From Hermodice carunculata (Eukaryota; Annelida; Polychaeta; Eunicida; Amphinomidae), in assembly GCA_964020975.1 (NCBI GenBank), contig OZ026625.1, positions 10,892,920 through 10,956,919 of the forward strand: 64,000 nucleotides of DNA, written 5' to 3'. How positions within the stretch are numbered: position 1 is the first letter of the stretch; each line of letters starts with the position of its first letter. Shown here one piece after another: positions 37,221 through 49,800 of this stretch. The notes below the pieces were generated by a model. It was not told the origin of the DNA and ran no database searches. It saw only the letters and a program-made list of their open reading frames with translations. The position numbers and the translations under genes were made by a program.

Positions 37221-37424
37221 TTAGCTCAGCTGACCACAGTCAAAGTGAGCTATTGTGCGTCCGTGTGTGCGTCCGTGATGCGTCCACACTTCTACTTCTT
37301 CTCTGAAACTGTCAGCCAGATTCACTTCAAACCTGGGGCCGAAATTCCCCTAGCGTACCGTTTTCAAGTTTGTGCAAATGGTCATGCTCCGTTGATTTTT
37401 CGACTTGTAATGATTTTTTTTTAT
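37221..37424 (+). mobile_element. 5' end of a Helitron-like element interrupted by a LINE
   Basis: The hairpin TTAGCTCAGCTGAC...GTGAGCTA is followed by GTGCGTCCGTG repeats and the family unit ('ctgtcagccagattcacttcaaacc', 'aaatggtcatgctccgttgatttt'). It breaks off where LINE endonuclease coding sequence begins. Confidence 0.6.
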
Positions 37425-40400
37425 TTATCTATAAAGGGTGGCCGAAATCAGACGCACACAAAGGTCCAAACAGTCCTCCATTCGTGGATGGAAGACACAG
37501 ATCTAGTAGATATCTGGAGAGTTAACAACCCTCTTATATTTAAATATATATGTTCAAGTAAACAGACCCAATCCAATCTTTTGCAGGCTTGATTTTTTGC
37601 TTGTGTTCTTTGGACTCTCCAGTCTTATTCAGTCTTGTGACATAAAACCAGGATACCGATAAGATCATTCTATGACCACAGTAGCATTACTAAGAGAAAG
37701 CTCTCCCCGTGGTCCTGGCCACTGGAAATTAAACTGTTCACACAAGAAAAAACCTGACACAAATTAAAATAAAAGAATTAGAAAACAAGTTAAGTACCCC
37801 AGAAACTAAACTGCAAGAAAATAATATACATGCAGATCATGATCTAAAAAAAAAAATTGAGGAAATGAAAATTAAGCTGAATAAGGAGGTTGAATATAAA
37901 ACTATGTGTGCACGTGTAAGATGTAGGGCTAGATGGTATGAAGAGGGTGAAAAGTCAAATAAATATTTTTTTGAATTTAGAAAGGCGAAATTATAACAAC
38001 AAAATAATAGGACAGCTGACACTATCCAATGGTCAAGCAACAAGTGACAAAAAACAAATTTTAAATCAGGAAGCGACTTTTTATCAACAGATATATTCCT
38101 CTAAGAGCCCATCAGAAATTAACATGGAAAATATATTGCAGGACACAGACCAAGTACCAAAATTACATGAGGGAGAAAAAGAGAGTTGTGAAGGTCCCAT
38201 AACACTAGAAGAATTGCAAAATGTAATAAAAACTTGTAAAAACAACAAAAGTCCTAAAACGGATGGGTTACCCCTTGAATTTTATAAGATGCTCTGGTTA
38301 GATATGAAAGAGATATCCATGGACGCTATACAGTTTGCACACCAAAAGGGAGAATTATCAATTTCTCAAAAACAAGGAATGGTAACGCTGTTACCAAAAA
38401 AAGACAGGGATCCTTTGAATTTAAAAAATTGGACACCAATTTCATTACATTACACTGATCATAAACTGATATCACAAAGAGTTAAAAATGTGTTAATAAC
38501 GATCATTGATAGTGACTAGACAGGTTTCATGAAAAACAGATATATAGGGGAAAAAAGCATGAGATTACTAGAATTATTAGAATACACAGACATGGAAAAT
38601 ATTTCAACATTGGCAGTCTTCATAGATTTTGAAAAAGCATTTGATTTGTTGGAATGGAAGTTTGTGGATTCAGCACTGCAGTTTTGGGGGTTTGGACATT
38701 CATTATGCCAATGGATCACAACTTTATACAACAACATTGCCGGTCAAGTTACAGATAACGGGTAGACAACAGAACCATTAAAAATTCCATAGGAGTACGC
38801 CAAGGTTGCCCTCTTTCACCATCTATTTTTATCTTATGTGCAGAAATTTTAGCCATAAGTATTGGACAAAATAAAAACTTAGAGGGAATTGCAGTAGGAG
38901 AAACAGATTTTAAAATGAGTCAGTATGTAGATGACACTTGTTTGACAATCATGGCAACAAAATAGAGTCTTACAGAAGTATTCCGTGTGTTTGAACATTT
39001 TGAAACATATTCAGGTCTAAAAGTTAATTATGATAAAACGGAAATAATGCCCATAGGAAATATTAAAGGACAAAATTTTAAAATAGTTGCAGGTAAATAT
39101 TTGAAATGGAAAGATGGTCCTGTGGTTCTATTGGGAATCAAAATAAGCCATGACAAAAACACACATTAACATGTCACAATTATAACCCCCTGATACAAAA
39201 AGGAAAAAAAAAAAAAAAACAACTCCATATATGGTCCCAGAGGAATATATCTCTGTATGGTAAAATTACAGTTATAAAAACTTTTGCATTATCTCAACTT
39301 ATATTATGTCTGTTTTGGCAAGCCCACACAAAGTCCGGTTTTGGAATGAAGCAGAGGAAAGGGGCTTTTTCAAAACTTATAGAAAACATATTATATGAAT
39401 TTGTATGGAAAGGTTCGAATAAGGATAAAATTAAAAGAAATATACTTATACAATCTTATGAAAATGGAGGACTCAAGGTGACACATATTTTATCACACAA
39501 TCTGGCATTAAAATTATGTTGGGTGAAAAGGTCGGTTCAGCCAGGTGTTGACAGAAAATGGAAAAAGTTAATACATGTACAACTCCCTGGAATGGGTGAT
39601 AATATATGGAAGTGTAATATAGGAAAAAAAGATGTAGATTATGTATTTGATAAAGTTCACAGTACTTTCTGGAAAGAAATTATAAAAATACGGTGTGATG
39701 TTCACTTTTTATATCCTAATACTGGTGCGAGAGTTAAAAAACAAATTATTTGATACAACTCTTTTATAAGGATTGAAGGCAAACCAATTTTCATGAAGAA
39801 ATGGCGTGACAGTGGGGTTCACACAGTAGCTGATTTGTTAAAGGAAGATGGATCACTTCTAGAACTTGAGCAATTCTGTAGAAAGTATCCAAATGCAAAA
39901 ACATTTTTTTTTTAAATTTTTCAAGGTCTATTACATGCTATACCAAACGACTGGAAACGACAAGTTCTGCAACCTAATTCCGGAGTTTATCAACAGAGTG
40001 AGAATTCCAAGTATTTGATTGAGAAAATTTTTGAAACAGAAAAATTGTCCAAGTTGTTTTATTTAAATTTGTTAGGGGAAGCACCAAAGCCAGATAGTAT
40101 CTACAAAAAAGATGGATGGAAGATTTAAGGGTTAATCTTGAGGATGAGTATCTACAGAATCTTGCAGATTTACTAATGTTCTATATCATCAAATAAGAAT
40201 CTTTCAGTATAAGTTTTTACATCGAATTATATTTATAAATAATAGACTCTGTAAAATGGGTATAAATGAGAGTCCACTATGTACATTTTGTAATGGAGTT
40301 AATGCCACCCTTGTTCATTTTTTTTCTATGATTGCAAAGTATCACAGGAATTTAGGGCTTAGGCCATCAACTGGTTGTCAGAATTATCAGGAAGTAATGT

Positions 40401-40803
40401 AAATTGATCAAGAACTTAAATTTTGCAAGGCTTAGAATTTATAAATGAAAATATCTGGTCTCTGTGCTGTATAGTAGGGGAAATGTATTTATACCAATGT
40501 CACCAGATGAACAGTAAACCTTATATTTGATTTTTTAAAAAGAAAATGGAAGATGTCGCACATATTGAATTTTCACGGCTAAAAATAATGATAAATTGAA
40601 TAGTCAAAGAACAATATTGATGGTGATAGGTTTGGGGTGAGAAGAAAATTAATGTATGCTTAGTTCTGTTGTTGAAAGTTTAATCATTGACCAAGAGTGG
40701 GAAATGAATCAAGGCAGATTCAGATCATGTACAAAACCAGTGTATTTTTGAACATTATGATTTTCTGTTGTCTGTAAAAAAATTAAAAAAAAAAAACAAA
40801 CAA
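37425..40803 (+). mobile_element. 5'-truncated, broken L1/Tx1-like LINE with poly(A)-type tail
   Basis: It begins inside the endonuclease (KGGRNQTHTKVQ...DLVDIWRVNNP). Linker and RT signatures follow: RCRARWYEEGEKSNKYFFEF, CKNNKSPKTDGLPLEFYKML, LPKKDRDPLNLKNWTPISL, QTGFMKNRYIGE, FIDFEKAFDLLEWKFV, GVRQGCPLSPSIFILCAEIL, SQYVDDTCLTI (YxDD at 38923-38934), then ENILYEFVWKGSNKDKIKR and ENGGLKVTHILSHNLALKL. A zinc tail (SPLCTFCN...H.F) lies near 40265-40330. Many stops and frame changes show it is dead. The end is an A-rich tail (40777-40803), as L1-type elements have. It lies inside a Helitron-like repeat. Confidence 0.85.
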
Positions 40804-40849
40804 ACTTATCGGTAACTACGTACATTCCTGTTTTTATCATGTGAATCAA

Positions 40850-41726
<877 letters not shown>

Positions 41727-41759
41727 TATGTATATAATATATATGGAACACAATGAAGG

Positions 41760-42740
41760 AAATCATACGTTTCTTGCTGCAAATCTGTTGAGAGTTGTTG
41801 ACACTTAACTAGTGCTATCACTTAATCACGTGGCCACAGGTAGATGTGTAAAAGTTTGTAAATAAGTTAACAATAAAAGCAGTTCGCTTGAGGAATTTTG
41901 GAGTTCTTTCTTATATAGACGTACGGTTACTCAATATCTTGGCTGCTACCGCCAATAAGTACCAAATAAATTTGGCTACCCTTCCAAAAAAAGAAATGAT
42001 TTGCTTGATAGAAAATTTGTGTTCATGCGTTCAAAATATCAATATTTTGAAATGCTCTGAATATTTCCATTTCTGTGTGTATTACAAATGCACTTTTGAT
42101 GGAGAGGCAAGAGGTAAACCAAGCAGAAGATGAAATGGCTTTTTGGGTTGCAGAGGAAAATTTTCTGTTTTCTGGACATAATTATTGTGAATGATATTCT
42201 CACCAAGAAAACCTTTCTATTATAGGAAATCAAATAGGCTATCAACAGGCAATTTCAATAACCATGCAGTTCAAGTTGAGACAAAGATGACAACAATTCC
42301 ACAAACAAATTTTATTGATAAGATGAGATATAATACACGACAACTCTAGAAAACATATTAGTATCAGGACAGCTTCATTTTCACTAAAATCAGGAATGCT
42401 CAAAGAACCAATCTGCAGACACAGGTTGAGTGGCTTGCCTACCAGGCTGAAGCAGTACTGAAGGGGGTGGGGGTGGGGGTTCAGTACGCTGGTACAGGTA
42501 ATTATTTTTCTAGAGTACGTAGTTCGGAAAATAAAAATCTTTCAAAATTTTGGATAGTACGAAGTACGTAAAATAAGAGGGCTTCCAGTACGCCAGTACG
42601 GTAAATAAAAAGCCCCAGTACGGGAAACCCCTTTCCCACCCTCAGTACTGGCACTGAGGTGACCCAGACTGCTTTGCTACACCGTCTCCTTGGCACCACA
42701 AAGAAACTGTACAAACCTGTTGACCTAGTTGTACTTGCTG
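41760..42740. other. no gene recognised
   Basis: 42480-42640 contains repeated AGTACG/GTACGTA motifs (CAGTACGCTGGTACAGG, TAGTACGAAGTACG, CAGTACGCCAGTACGG) that look like a degenerate tandem or foldback. No coding domain. Confidence 0.35.
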
Positions 42741-43220
42741 CAGTTACACCCCTTCCTCTATCTAGTTTTGAAGATATTCAAGATTTAAAACTTGAATTGC
42801 TCCTAATTAGCGTTACTTAAAATGCGACACCTTCTGTCTTCATTAATTGTGCGATGATCGATGACGTGTAAAACTTGGAAACGCATCTCAATCTATCAAA
42901 GTCGTGAAGATATTCAAGATTTAATTTTGAATTGCTCCTAATGAGCATAAATTAAAAAGGCAACAACTTTCAATATGTATTCATCAGAACCACAATGGTC
43001 AGTAATATTGGTGTAAAACTTGGATTCAAATATATATACTTCATAGTCTTGAAAATATTCCAAATTTAAAATCTGAAATACCCTTATTAGCTTAAATTAA
43101 AATGCATCCATACTGTATTCATAACATGCACAGTGATCGATAACATAGGAATTAATCCTCGCATTACATCTCTAGCTACAAATATAATAGTTTTGAAAAT
43201 ATTAAAATGTTAGAGGGTAA
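42740..43220 (-). repeat. AT-rich ~120 bp tandem-unit repeat, minus orientation
   Basis: Read on the minus strand, units contain TAATTTATGCTCATTAGG and CTTGAATATCTTC with AACTA/GACTTTGATAG, the same unit type as at 12.4-13.4, 22.2-23.9 and 54.2-54.7 kb. Three to four diverged units are visible. Confidence 0.55.
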
Positions 43221-43904
43221 AATAAATTGAATACCCATGTGAGGTTGCTTGAGTGATGAAACCCTTTCTTCTGATGACATATTCATGCATTTATGAGGAA
43301 CAATCTATACATTCTTATTGCTGCGATGTGTAGTAAACCTACACTCATCCATACTGTTGCAGTCTAAAAACAACGTCCATTTTTTATTATGCCGATTTCT
43401 ATTTTGGAATTTTTTGTGTATGCCAGTATCATGAACAAATGCCTGTTTGTAATTGATACGGGTACCAACTTAATACCAGACATATGGAATTAAATTTAGA
43501 GGCTGATATAATTTTCACGATGGAAACGGACGCATACCACATGCAATATTCAGTACATACATTACGTAATCCAATCACCGTAAAATAGATACAGTAAGCC
43601 ACATAGAGCGAGTGGTTTACCCTTCTCTTTAAGGATCCTTTCAGAGCTCATGTCCCGGACACACAAACGGAATACATAAACATGACATTAATAAATGGAA
43701 TTTAACCACTGCTTTATACTTTGCATCACGGTCAAATCCAGATATATATGTATTGCTATCTACGTCAGGCTAAATTTACAGAGAGCAACCTGTTTCCCCA
43801 TTTGTTGATACAGTTGTGGGTTAAGCAGGCACACCATAGCGTCATCTACAGCAATGAGACATGTGGGTAGAATTCAATCAATACATTCAAAGAAATAAGC
43901 TAAA

Positions 43905-43910
43905 TTTATT
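43905..43910 (-). promoter_or_regulatory. AATAAA polyadenylation signal candidate
   Basis: A minus-strand AATAAA lies five bases past the TGA of the carotenoid oxygenase exon. It is unusually close to the stop, so the true cleavage signal may lie further downstream. Confidence 0.35.
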
Positions 43911-43915
43911 TGCTA

Positions 43916-45349
43916 TCATGGAAAATAATTATATCTGTTGCTTTTATTTTTGAAGTATAATTTATGATTTAGATGTGAGAAGTAGCGTCCGTGGAAATTG
44001 AATGGAACATAGGATGGAAGATACGCCTTACTGATAGGGCGCATGGTATGTGCACAAAGGAGCAACAAGTAAGACCGACCAAGCTCCCCGTCTAGAACCA
44101 CGCTCACAAGAACTCCGTCATCCTCTCTGCGCTTCTGTGGGTTGGGAATAAACCAAGGCTCCGATGGATAATGATTTGCTACCAACCAAAATAGATCTTT
44201 TCCTGATTTGCAAACGTTTTTCTTCACAAGGGACGAACTGGCCCAAGATTTGTTGTCGCTGTTTTGCGCCACTCCATAGATGAAACAATACTTCTTGAAG
44301 CGAAACTGTTCATTAATAACCGGAAAGTCCAAGGTATTAATAAACTCCCTCCCTCTACTGGCTCTTGGTGTCGATACTTTGACGCCACCTTTCTTAAGAT
44401 TAAGAGTATATCGTTTGATCACTCCTGGCCGGAAATTATTCCGTGTTTTTGGATTCTTCATCATAGGAAGTAGGAGATGGTTTAAAGCGGATATATTGGA
44501 ATAAGTTGTGACGTCAAATATGACAGTTTTGGTATCATCAAGTTCATAGGCATTTATGTGATGCAGTGGGAAAATCGCTTTTGTTTGAAACTTTGTGACT
44601 GCCCCAGTTTTCAAGTGGACCACATAAATCATCGCTGGATCCGTACCTTTCCACATCATCGTCTTGCCAATTTCTACATATGTCAGCAAGCGCTTGAGGC
44701 TGAAATATACAGGTGGCACCATAAATATTGCATAGTTCTTTGTTAGCCCAAAAGAATGCATGTAAGGAACGCGTGGAACAGGAATTGTTGTGATTATCTC
44801 GTATTTCGTTGGGGATACAGTGCGGACAATCATAAGTTTATCATGCCCCCACGGCAATGGATTATAACAGCCAAGATAATTTATATAGTATCCACTGTCG
44901 AATTCTTGTAATGGATGAGCAGACGACACTATACACAATTTCTGACCAAGGATTGGTTCATCCGGGACTTCAGGTTCAATCCTACCGATAGTTCTCAGTC
45001 CATGCAGCTCAAATTCGTATTTCCTTAAAAAATCGCTCATAAGAAGGTATTGCCGCCTACCAACGGAGTCAATGTGCATGACGTTGACATTGGGGTTATC
45101 CACACCACGTATCATAGAAAATATTTCCTGGCGCTGTGTCAGTGGAGGGTCTGTGTTGAAAAACAAGCCAAAAGGAACGATGGATCTAGACGTCTCGGAA
45201 GTATTGTAGTAGTGGGACCGCAAAAACTTGGACGAAAAGAGAAGTTTCTTGGCCGATATGAAACGATAGCTGCTTAGTTTCGCATATCCATCAAATGCAT
45301 GCTGTACTTTCATCTCGCCCATTTTGAACTGACCTGGTCCAGTTCGCAG
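43916..45349 (-). CDS. carotenoid oxygenase (BCO/RPE65 family), terminal exon
   Basis: Iron(II)-dependent enzymes of this family cleave or isomerise carotenoids and retinoids. This exon gives 477 residues, nearly the whole beta-propeller. It opens LRTGPGQFKMGEMKVQHAFD, where relatives have LLRNGPG...HWFDG. Four metal-binding histidines are visible: SSAHP (145), YMHSFGLT (198), PLHHINAYE (263/264) and NFHGRY (453), exon numbering. The C-terminal PSYVPFNFHG is typical. The acceptor ATTATTCAG|CTG at 45350 puts the exon in phase 0. The open frame continues upstream to 45673, but that part is antisense LINE sequence and not this protein. Vertebrate relatives split this region over many exons, so one large exon is notable. 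Substrate cannot be told from sequence. Confidence 0.93.
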   Translation of the reverse strand: MRTGPGQFKMGEMKVQHAFDGYAKLSSYRFISAKKLLFSSKFLRSHYYNTSETSRSIVPFGLFFNTDPPLTQRQEIFSMIRGVDNPNVNVMHIDSVGRRQYLLMSDFLRKYEFELHGLRTIGRIEPEVPDEPILGQKLCIVSSAHPLQEFDSGYYINYLGCYNPLPWGHDKLMIVRTVSPTKYEIITTIPVPRVPYMHSFGLTKNYAIFMVPPVYFSLKRLLTYVEIGKTMMWKGTDPAMIYVVHLKTGAVTKFQTKAIFPLHHINAYELDDTKTVIFDVTTYSNISALNHLLLPMMKNPKTRNNFRPGVIKRYTLNLKKGGVKVSTPRASRGREFINTLDFPVINEQFRFKKYCFIYGVAQNSDNKSWASSSLVKKNVCKSGKDLFWLVANHYPSEPWFIPNPQKRREDDGVLVSVVLDGELGRSYLLLLCAHTMRPISKAYLPSYVPFNFHGRYFSHLNHKLYFKNKSNRYNYFP

Positions 45350-45352
45350 CTG

Positions 45353-45403
45353 AATAATAATAATAATAATAATGATAAACAATGATAATGATGATAATAA
45401 TAA
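45353..45403. repeat. (AAT)n / (GAT)n microsatellite at splice acceptor
   Basis: AAT and GAT repeats, read as (ATT)n on the minus strand, form the only pyrimidine-rich tract before the carotenoid oxygenase acceptor, directly beside the 5' end of the LINE. Confidence 0.85.
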
Positions 45404-45703
45404 TCTAAGGATTGCGATTGCGCAGCGAGCGAGAGGAGACGTTGCCGAGGTGCCGGGACAGTTTTGTGAAAGATAAGTACTTTTTTGAGTGTAGTTTGGT
45501 GAGATCGTAGTAGAATTTGTTGTGGGAATAGTTAGAGATAAGCGAGGGAAAATTTGAGAGCATAGCTTTTGGTATTTGCTTAGATTTTCTAGATTTTTGA
45601 GTGTGACAGGTGTAACCAGGTCAACAAGCCGCCATTTTGGAACCGCGGGTTTTTCAAAACAAAGAAACGTCAAGTCAATCGGTAAGTCAGAGTATAACCA
45701 ACA

Positions 45704-46804
45704 ATGGGAAAGAAGGTAAGAGGTCGTGGAAAGAAGAGTAAGAAGGGGGAGGAGACACAGGTCAAGTCGGTAGAACCAATGGAGACGGAGGGTGGGGAGT
45801 GGGATGAGTTTATTGAATGTTGCAGGTGCAGGATGTGGCAGGAGTTTGCTGAGACTGGTTTGACGTGCGCGCTGGAGGAGGCCAAACAGATTGACTTCAC
45901 ATGTGGTAAGTGTGAGAGGGTAGAGAAGTTAGAGACGGATTTGATGAGTGTAGAGGCAGTACTGTTTTTGCTAAGGGCTGAGACAGAGGCAGAGTTAGAG
46001 GTGCTAGGGAGGGGGTCCGAGGGCGAGGAGGGTGACCGGGACAGGGGATTACAGGAGGATGGCCAGGGTGGGGAGGACCAGGGGGAGAGGAGGGTGAAGG
46101 GTGGACAGGGGGAGGAGAGGGGACCGGGTGAGCAGGGGGAGGAGAGGGGGCCGGGTGAGCAGGGGGAGGAGAGGGGACCAGGTGAGCAGGAGGAGAGGGG
46201 ACCGGGTGAGCAGGGGGAGGAGAGAGGACTGGGTGAGCAGAGGGAGGAGAGGGGACCAAGGGAGGGGCCCAGGGAGGCAGTGGTGGTAGGGAGTAGCATA
46301 GTGAGGAAGACTGATAGGGTCTTCTGTAGGGACAGGCTCCATAGGACCAGGGTGTGTCTCCCGGGGGCAAAGATCAGGGATGTAGAGGGGAAGTTGGGGG
46401 CTCTGGTGAAGAGCAGTGGTAGGGATCCGAAGATCATCGTCCAGGTGGGAACGAATGATCTTTCGGACACGTACTGGGATGGGGAACAGGAGAGAGTGGT
46501 AGGGACAGAGACCATTTTTGGGAGGTATGACAGGCTATTGGACAGGCTAGAGCAGCTTAACTGCGACGCCTTGGTAATGGGGATATTACCAAGGTTTGGG
46601 ATGAGTGGGGGGATGGCCAGCAGGATTGTGGCCATTAATAGGGGGTTAGAGAGGAAGTGCAGGCAGAGGGGGTTCGACTTTCGGGATGTGTGGGAGGACT
46701 TTGCGGGGAAGAGGGAGATGTTTGCAGAGGATGGGCTACACCCAAGTTGGAGGGGTGGGAATAGGTTAGGGGAGGTTTACGACCAGTGGGCACAGGTAAA
46801 CTAG
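45704..46804 (+). CDS. LINE ORF1: PHD-like finger plus SGNH esterase
   Basis: 366 residues starting at a good ATG. A basic N-terminus (1-18) precedes a half PHD-like finger (ECCRC...W...C...FTCGKC, C39-C70), a short helical segment, an acidic/Gly-rich linker with a ~10-residue repeat (GEERGPGEQG, ~134-185), and an SGNH hydrolase domain (192-362). Esterase blocks are visible: VVVGSS (nucleophile Ser ~197-198), QVGTNDLSD (248-255) and DGLHPS (D343, H346). Such ORF1 proteins are known in CR1/L2 elements and are thought to help form the RNP. The first half of a canonical PHD (four ligands) is missing, so the finger may be vestigial. Confidence 0.88.
   Translation: MGKKVRGRGKKSKKGEETQVKSVEPMETEGGEWDEFIECCRCRMWQEFAETGLTCALEEAKQIDFTCGKCERVEKLETDLMSVEAVLFLLRAETEAELEVLGRGSEGEEGDRDRGLQEDGQGGEDQGERRVKGGQGEERGPGEQGEERGPGEQGEERGPGEQEERGPGEQGEERGLGEQREERGPREGPREAVVVGSSIVRKTDRVFCRDRLHRTRVCLPGAKIRDVEGKLGALVKSSGRDPKIIVQVGTNDLSDTYWDGEQERVVGTETIFGRYDRLLDRLEQLNCDALVMGILPRFGMSGGMASRIVAINRGLERKCRQRGFDFRDVWEDFAGKREMFAEDGLHPSWRGGNRLGEVYDQWAQVN
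46095..46262 (+). repeat. ~30 bp minisatellite inside LINE ORF1
   Basis: Five to six units of GGAGGAGAGGGGACCGGGTG + AGCAGGG encode GEERGPGEQG repeats. One unit is shorter by one codon and frame is kept throughout. Confidence 0.85.
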
Positions 46805-49800
46805 ATATCCCAGCAACTACCAGGGAGTCAACAAAGACAAAGAATGGAAAACAACAAAGAGAAAGCAAACAAAAAAGAAACAGAAACACAAGAAAAGAGT
46901 TGAAGTTTGGTTATGTAAATTGTCGTGGATATAAGGGGAAGATAGCAGATATCGGAAATGTTCTGGAAAGTGAAAGTTTGGATATCATTGCTTTGGCAGA
47001 GACACATATTCGAAATGAGGAAATTGGAATGATTGAAAGCCCGGAAGGTTACGATATGATCAGTAAAGGAAGAGGGAGTGGAGAGAAAAAGGGAGGTGGA
47101 GTTGGTTTCTTGATTAAGAAGGGGGTAAAATGGCATGAAATTAGGCATGACCATTGGGAGGATGACAGTGAAGTGAAAAATGAAACTCAATGGATTGGCA
47201 TTGAATCAAGGGGAAATAAAGTAGCAATAGGTGTGGTATATGTCGGACGGGAGGGACTGAACGAATGGAATGACCAAATATATGACAGGGTTAGGATGAT
47301 GACAAGTGACATACAGCAACAAGGATACAAGATTTTCATTGCAGGGGACTTTAATGGACACATCGGAAATGGGTGGGAAGGGATTCAAGGAGGGGACAGA
47401 GAAATCAACAGAAATGGAACAAGGCTTCTAAATTTTACCAGGGAGTATGGGCTACGAATAACAAACAGAGATGTTCAGTGCAGAGGGAAGTGGACATGGG
47501 CATCAGGGCAAAGACAGACAATAATAGATTACATTTTGGTAGACAACGACATTTTCGGCATGATTCAAAAGTGTGAAATAGATGAGGAAGGGAGACTGGA
47601 CATCGGGAGTGACCATAACTGGATGACTTTAACTTTAAACATGGATGTCCGAAAATGTGACAACGCGGGATCTAAATGGGTGTGGAACATAAACAAGGAT
47701 TCAGATTGGGAAGGTTACCGGGAAAGACTCCAAGTTGAACTTGCAGAATGGAAAACAAAATGGGAAGCAGAAGGTGGCGTGCAACAAATGAGTGATGACT
47801 TGACTAGAATAATTCTTAAAGTGGCACATGAAAAGATAGGCCGAAAGAGGGTACCAATTGAAAAACTAGGATACAGAATAGACCGAGAGCTTAAAGGTGC
47901 AATAAACCAAAGAAAGGCAAAAAATAAAGCATGGAGATTGGCAAGGAAAAATAGACTACCGGAAGATGAGATAGAAACAGCAAAAAGGCTATATTTGGAA
48001 TGTAGGAAAAATGTAACAGACATGAAAGCAAAAAGAAGAGCAAAAGATAACGAACAGATGACACAGAAAATAATGGAAAGTGGAAGGGAGGGCTCAACTA
48101 TTTTCTGGAGACAAGTTAACAGAAATAAGAGAAAGAAAGCACAAGAGATTACACATAAGGGGAAGAAAACAGATGTCAAGGAAGACATTCAAGAAGCTCT
48201 TAAAGATCACTGGGATAAAATAAATGATCCACGCTGGGGGCAGGGTGTTGTACCTCAGACCCATGCAGAATACAGACAGGATCAATGGGATCCTGAACTA
48301 TGCCATAGAATAAATAACATTGAGGTTAAAATAGCAATAGAGGGTATGCGTCTTGGGAAAGCTTCGGGCACAGATAATATTTTAAGTGAATTCATCAAAA
48401 AAGGACCAGAAGAAATTGAAGAGAGCCTACAGTTTCTTTTTAATGCAATAATTAGTGAAAAACAAGTACCAAAACAATGGAACAGTCACAGAATTACCTA
48501 TATTCCAAAGAAAGGCCCAGGAAGCGAGCTTGACCAATGCAGGGGTATTGCAATCTCATCAAACTTGGGGAAAATTTTCAGTCGAATAATGTACAGAAGA
48601 ATGGGAAAAATAGTAGAACGTCTTGGACTACTTGGAGAAATTCAGAATGGTTTTAGACCAGGTAGGCGAGTAGGAGATCACATTTTTACATTAACTCAAA
48701 TTTTGGAATGGGCTAGGCAAAAACGGCGGAAAGTATACATGGCTTTTTTGGACGTGAGGAAGGCATATGATAGGGTATGGAGGAGTGCTCTTTGGGAAAA
48801 ACTCAATAGTCTTGGTTTCGGTGGCAACTTTCTTCAAATTCTGAAAGCTATGTACAGGGACGTTGAGTGCACATTAACTTTAGGGGATGTGGAAGTTGAA
48901 AATGCACAGCTGAACATTGGGTTAAAACAGGGATGCGTACTCTCCCCCCTTTTGTTTGCACTGTACATTAGAAATTTGGGTGACAAACTTATGGAGTGTA
49001 ACAAAGGAGTAAGAGCAGGGGAACAGAAAATTCCGGGTCTTTTCTTTGCAGACGATATTGTGCTTATGGCAGAGTCTCCTAAAGAACTTCAGGATATGTT
49101 GAACATAGTAGGGGAATATGGGAATAAATGGAGATTAGAGTTTAGTACAGATAAAAGCCAAATCATGACCTTGGGGAAAAAACCAGACGAGAATAGGAAA
49201 TGGCACATTGGTAAATTTCAGATTCCAGAAGGAGAGGAAAAGCTGATTGAAATTGGGGAAGTAGATGCTTATGAGTACCTTGGGATAAAAATCAAAACAA
49301 CGGGTAGGGGCATGTTCAGGTATCACGTACAGAAAATTCAGCAAAAAGTCAACCGCACAAAGGGTATGATCAAAGCTACAGCTAACAACAGTTTTAATAG
49401 GGCCTTCACAGCGAGGGTGTTATGGGATAGAGTAGCAATACCAGGTATGCTCTATGGCCTGGATGTAATTTCAATCAATGCAGGAGACATAAAAGAGTTT
49501 GAAAAAGTACAAAATGAAATGGGAAAATGGATTCTGGGGGCACCGCCATGTACTGCCTCTGAGGCAGTCCTTGGGGAACTAGGCTGGCTAAGCATAAATG
49601 ACAGGATAGCAAAATCAAAATTAAACTATTGGGGATATTTGCAAGAGATAGATGACAATAGATGGTGCAGGAAAGTCTACTTGGAGTCTGTTAAAGAACA
49701 AACAAAATGGATCAGAGACATAGATGAAATTGCAGAGAAATATGACCTAAAAGGACCGGATGAAGTTGAGGACTGGAAAGTTTATGTTTGGAAGACAATA

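Noticed and set aside
45350-45673. N-terminal 108 codons of the long minus-strand carotenoid oxygenase frame
   Set aside because: This part is antisense to the LINE 5' UTR and microsatellite. The conserved protein starts exactly at a splice acceptor, and the real upstream exon lies at 54941-55051.
45670-46635. 321-codon minus-strand frame
   Set aside because: It is the antisense shadow of LINE ORF1, Ser/Pro/Leu-rich because ORF1 is G-rich.
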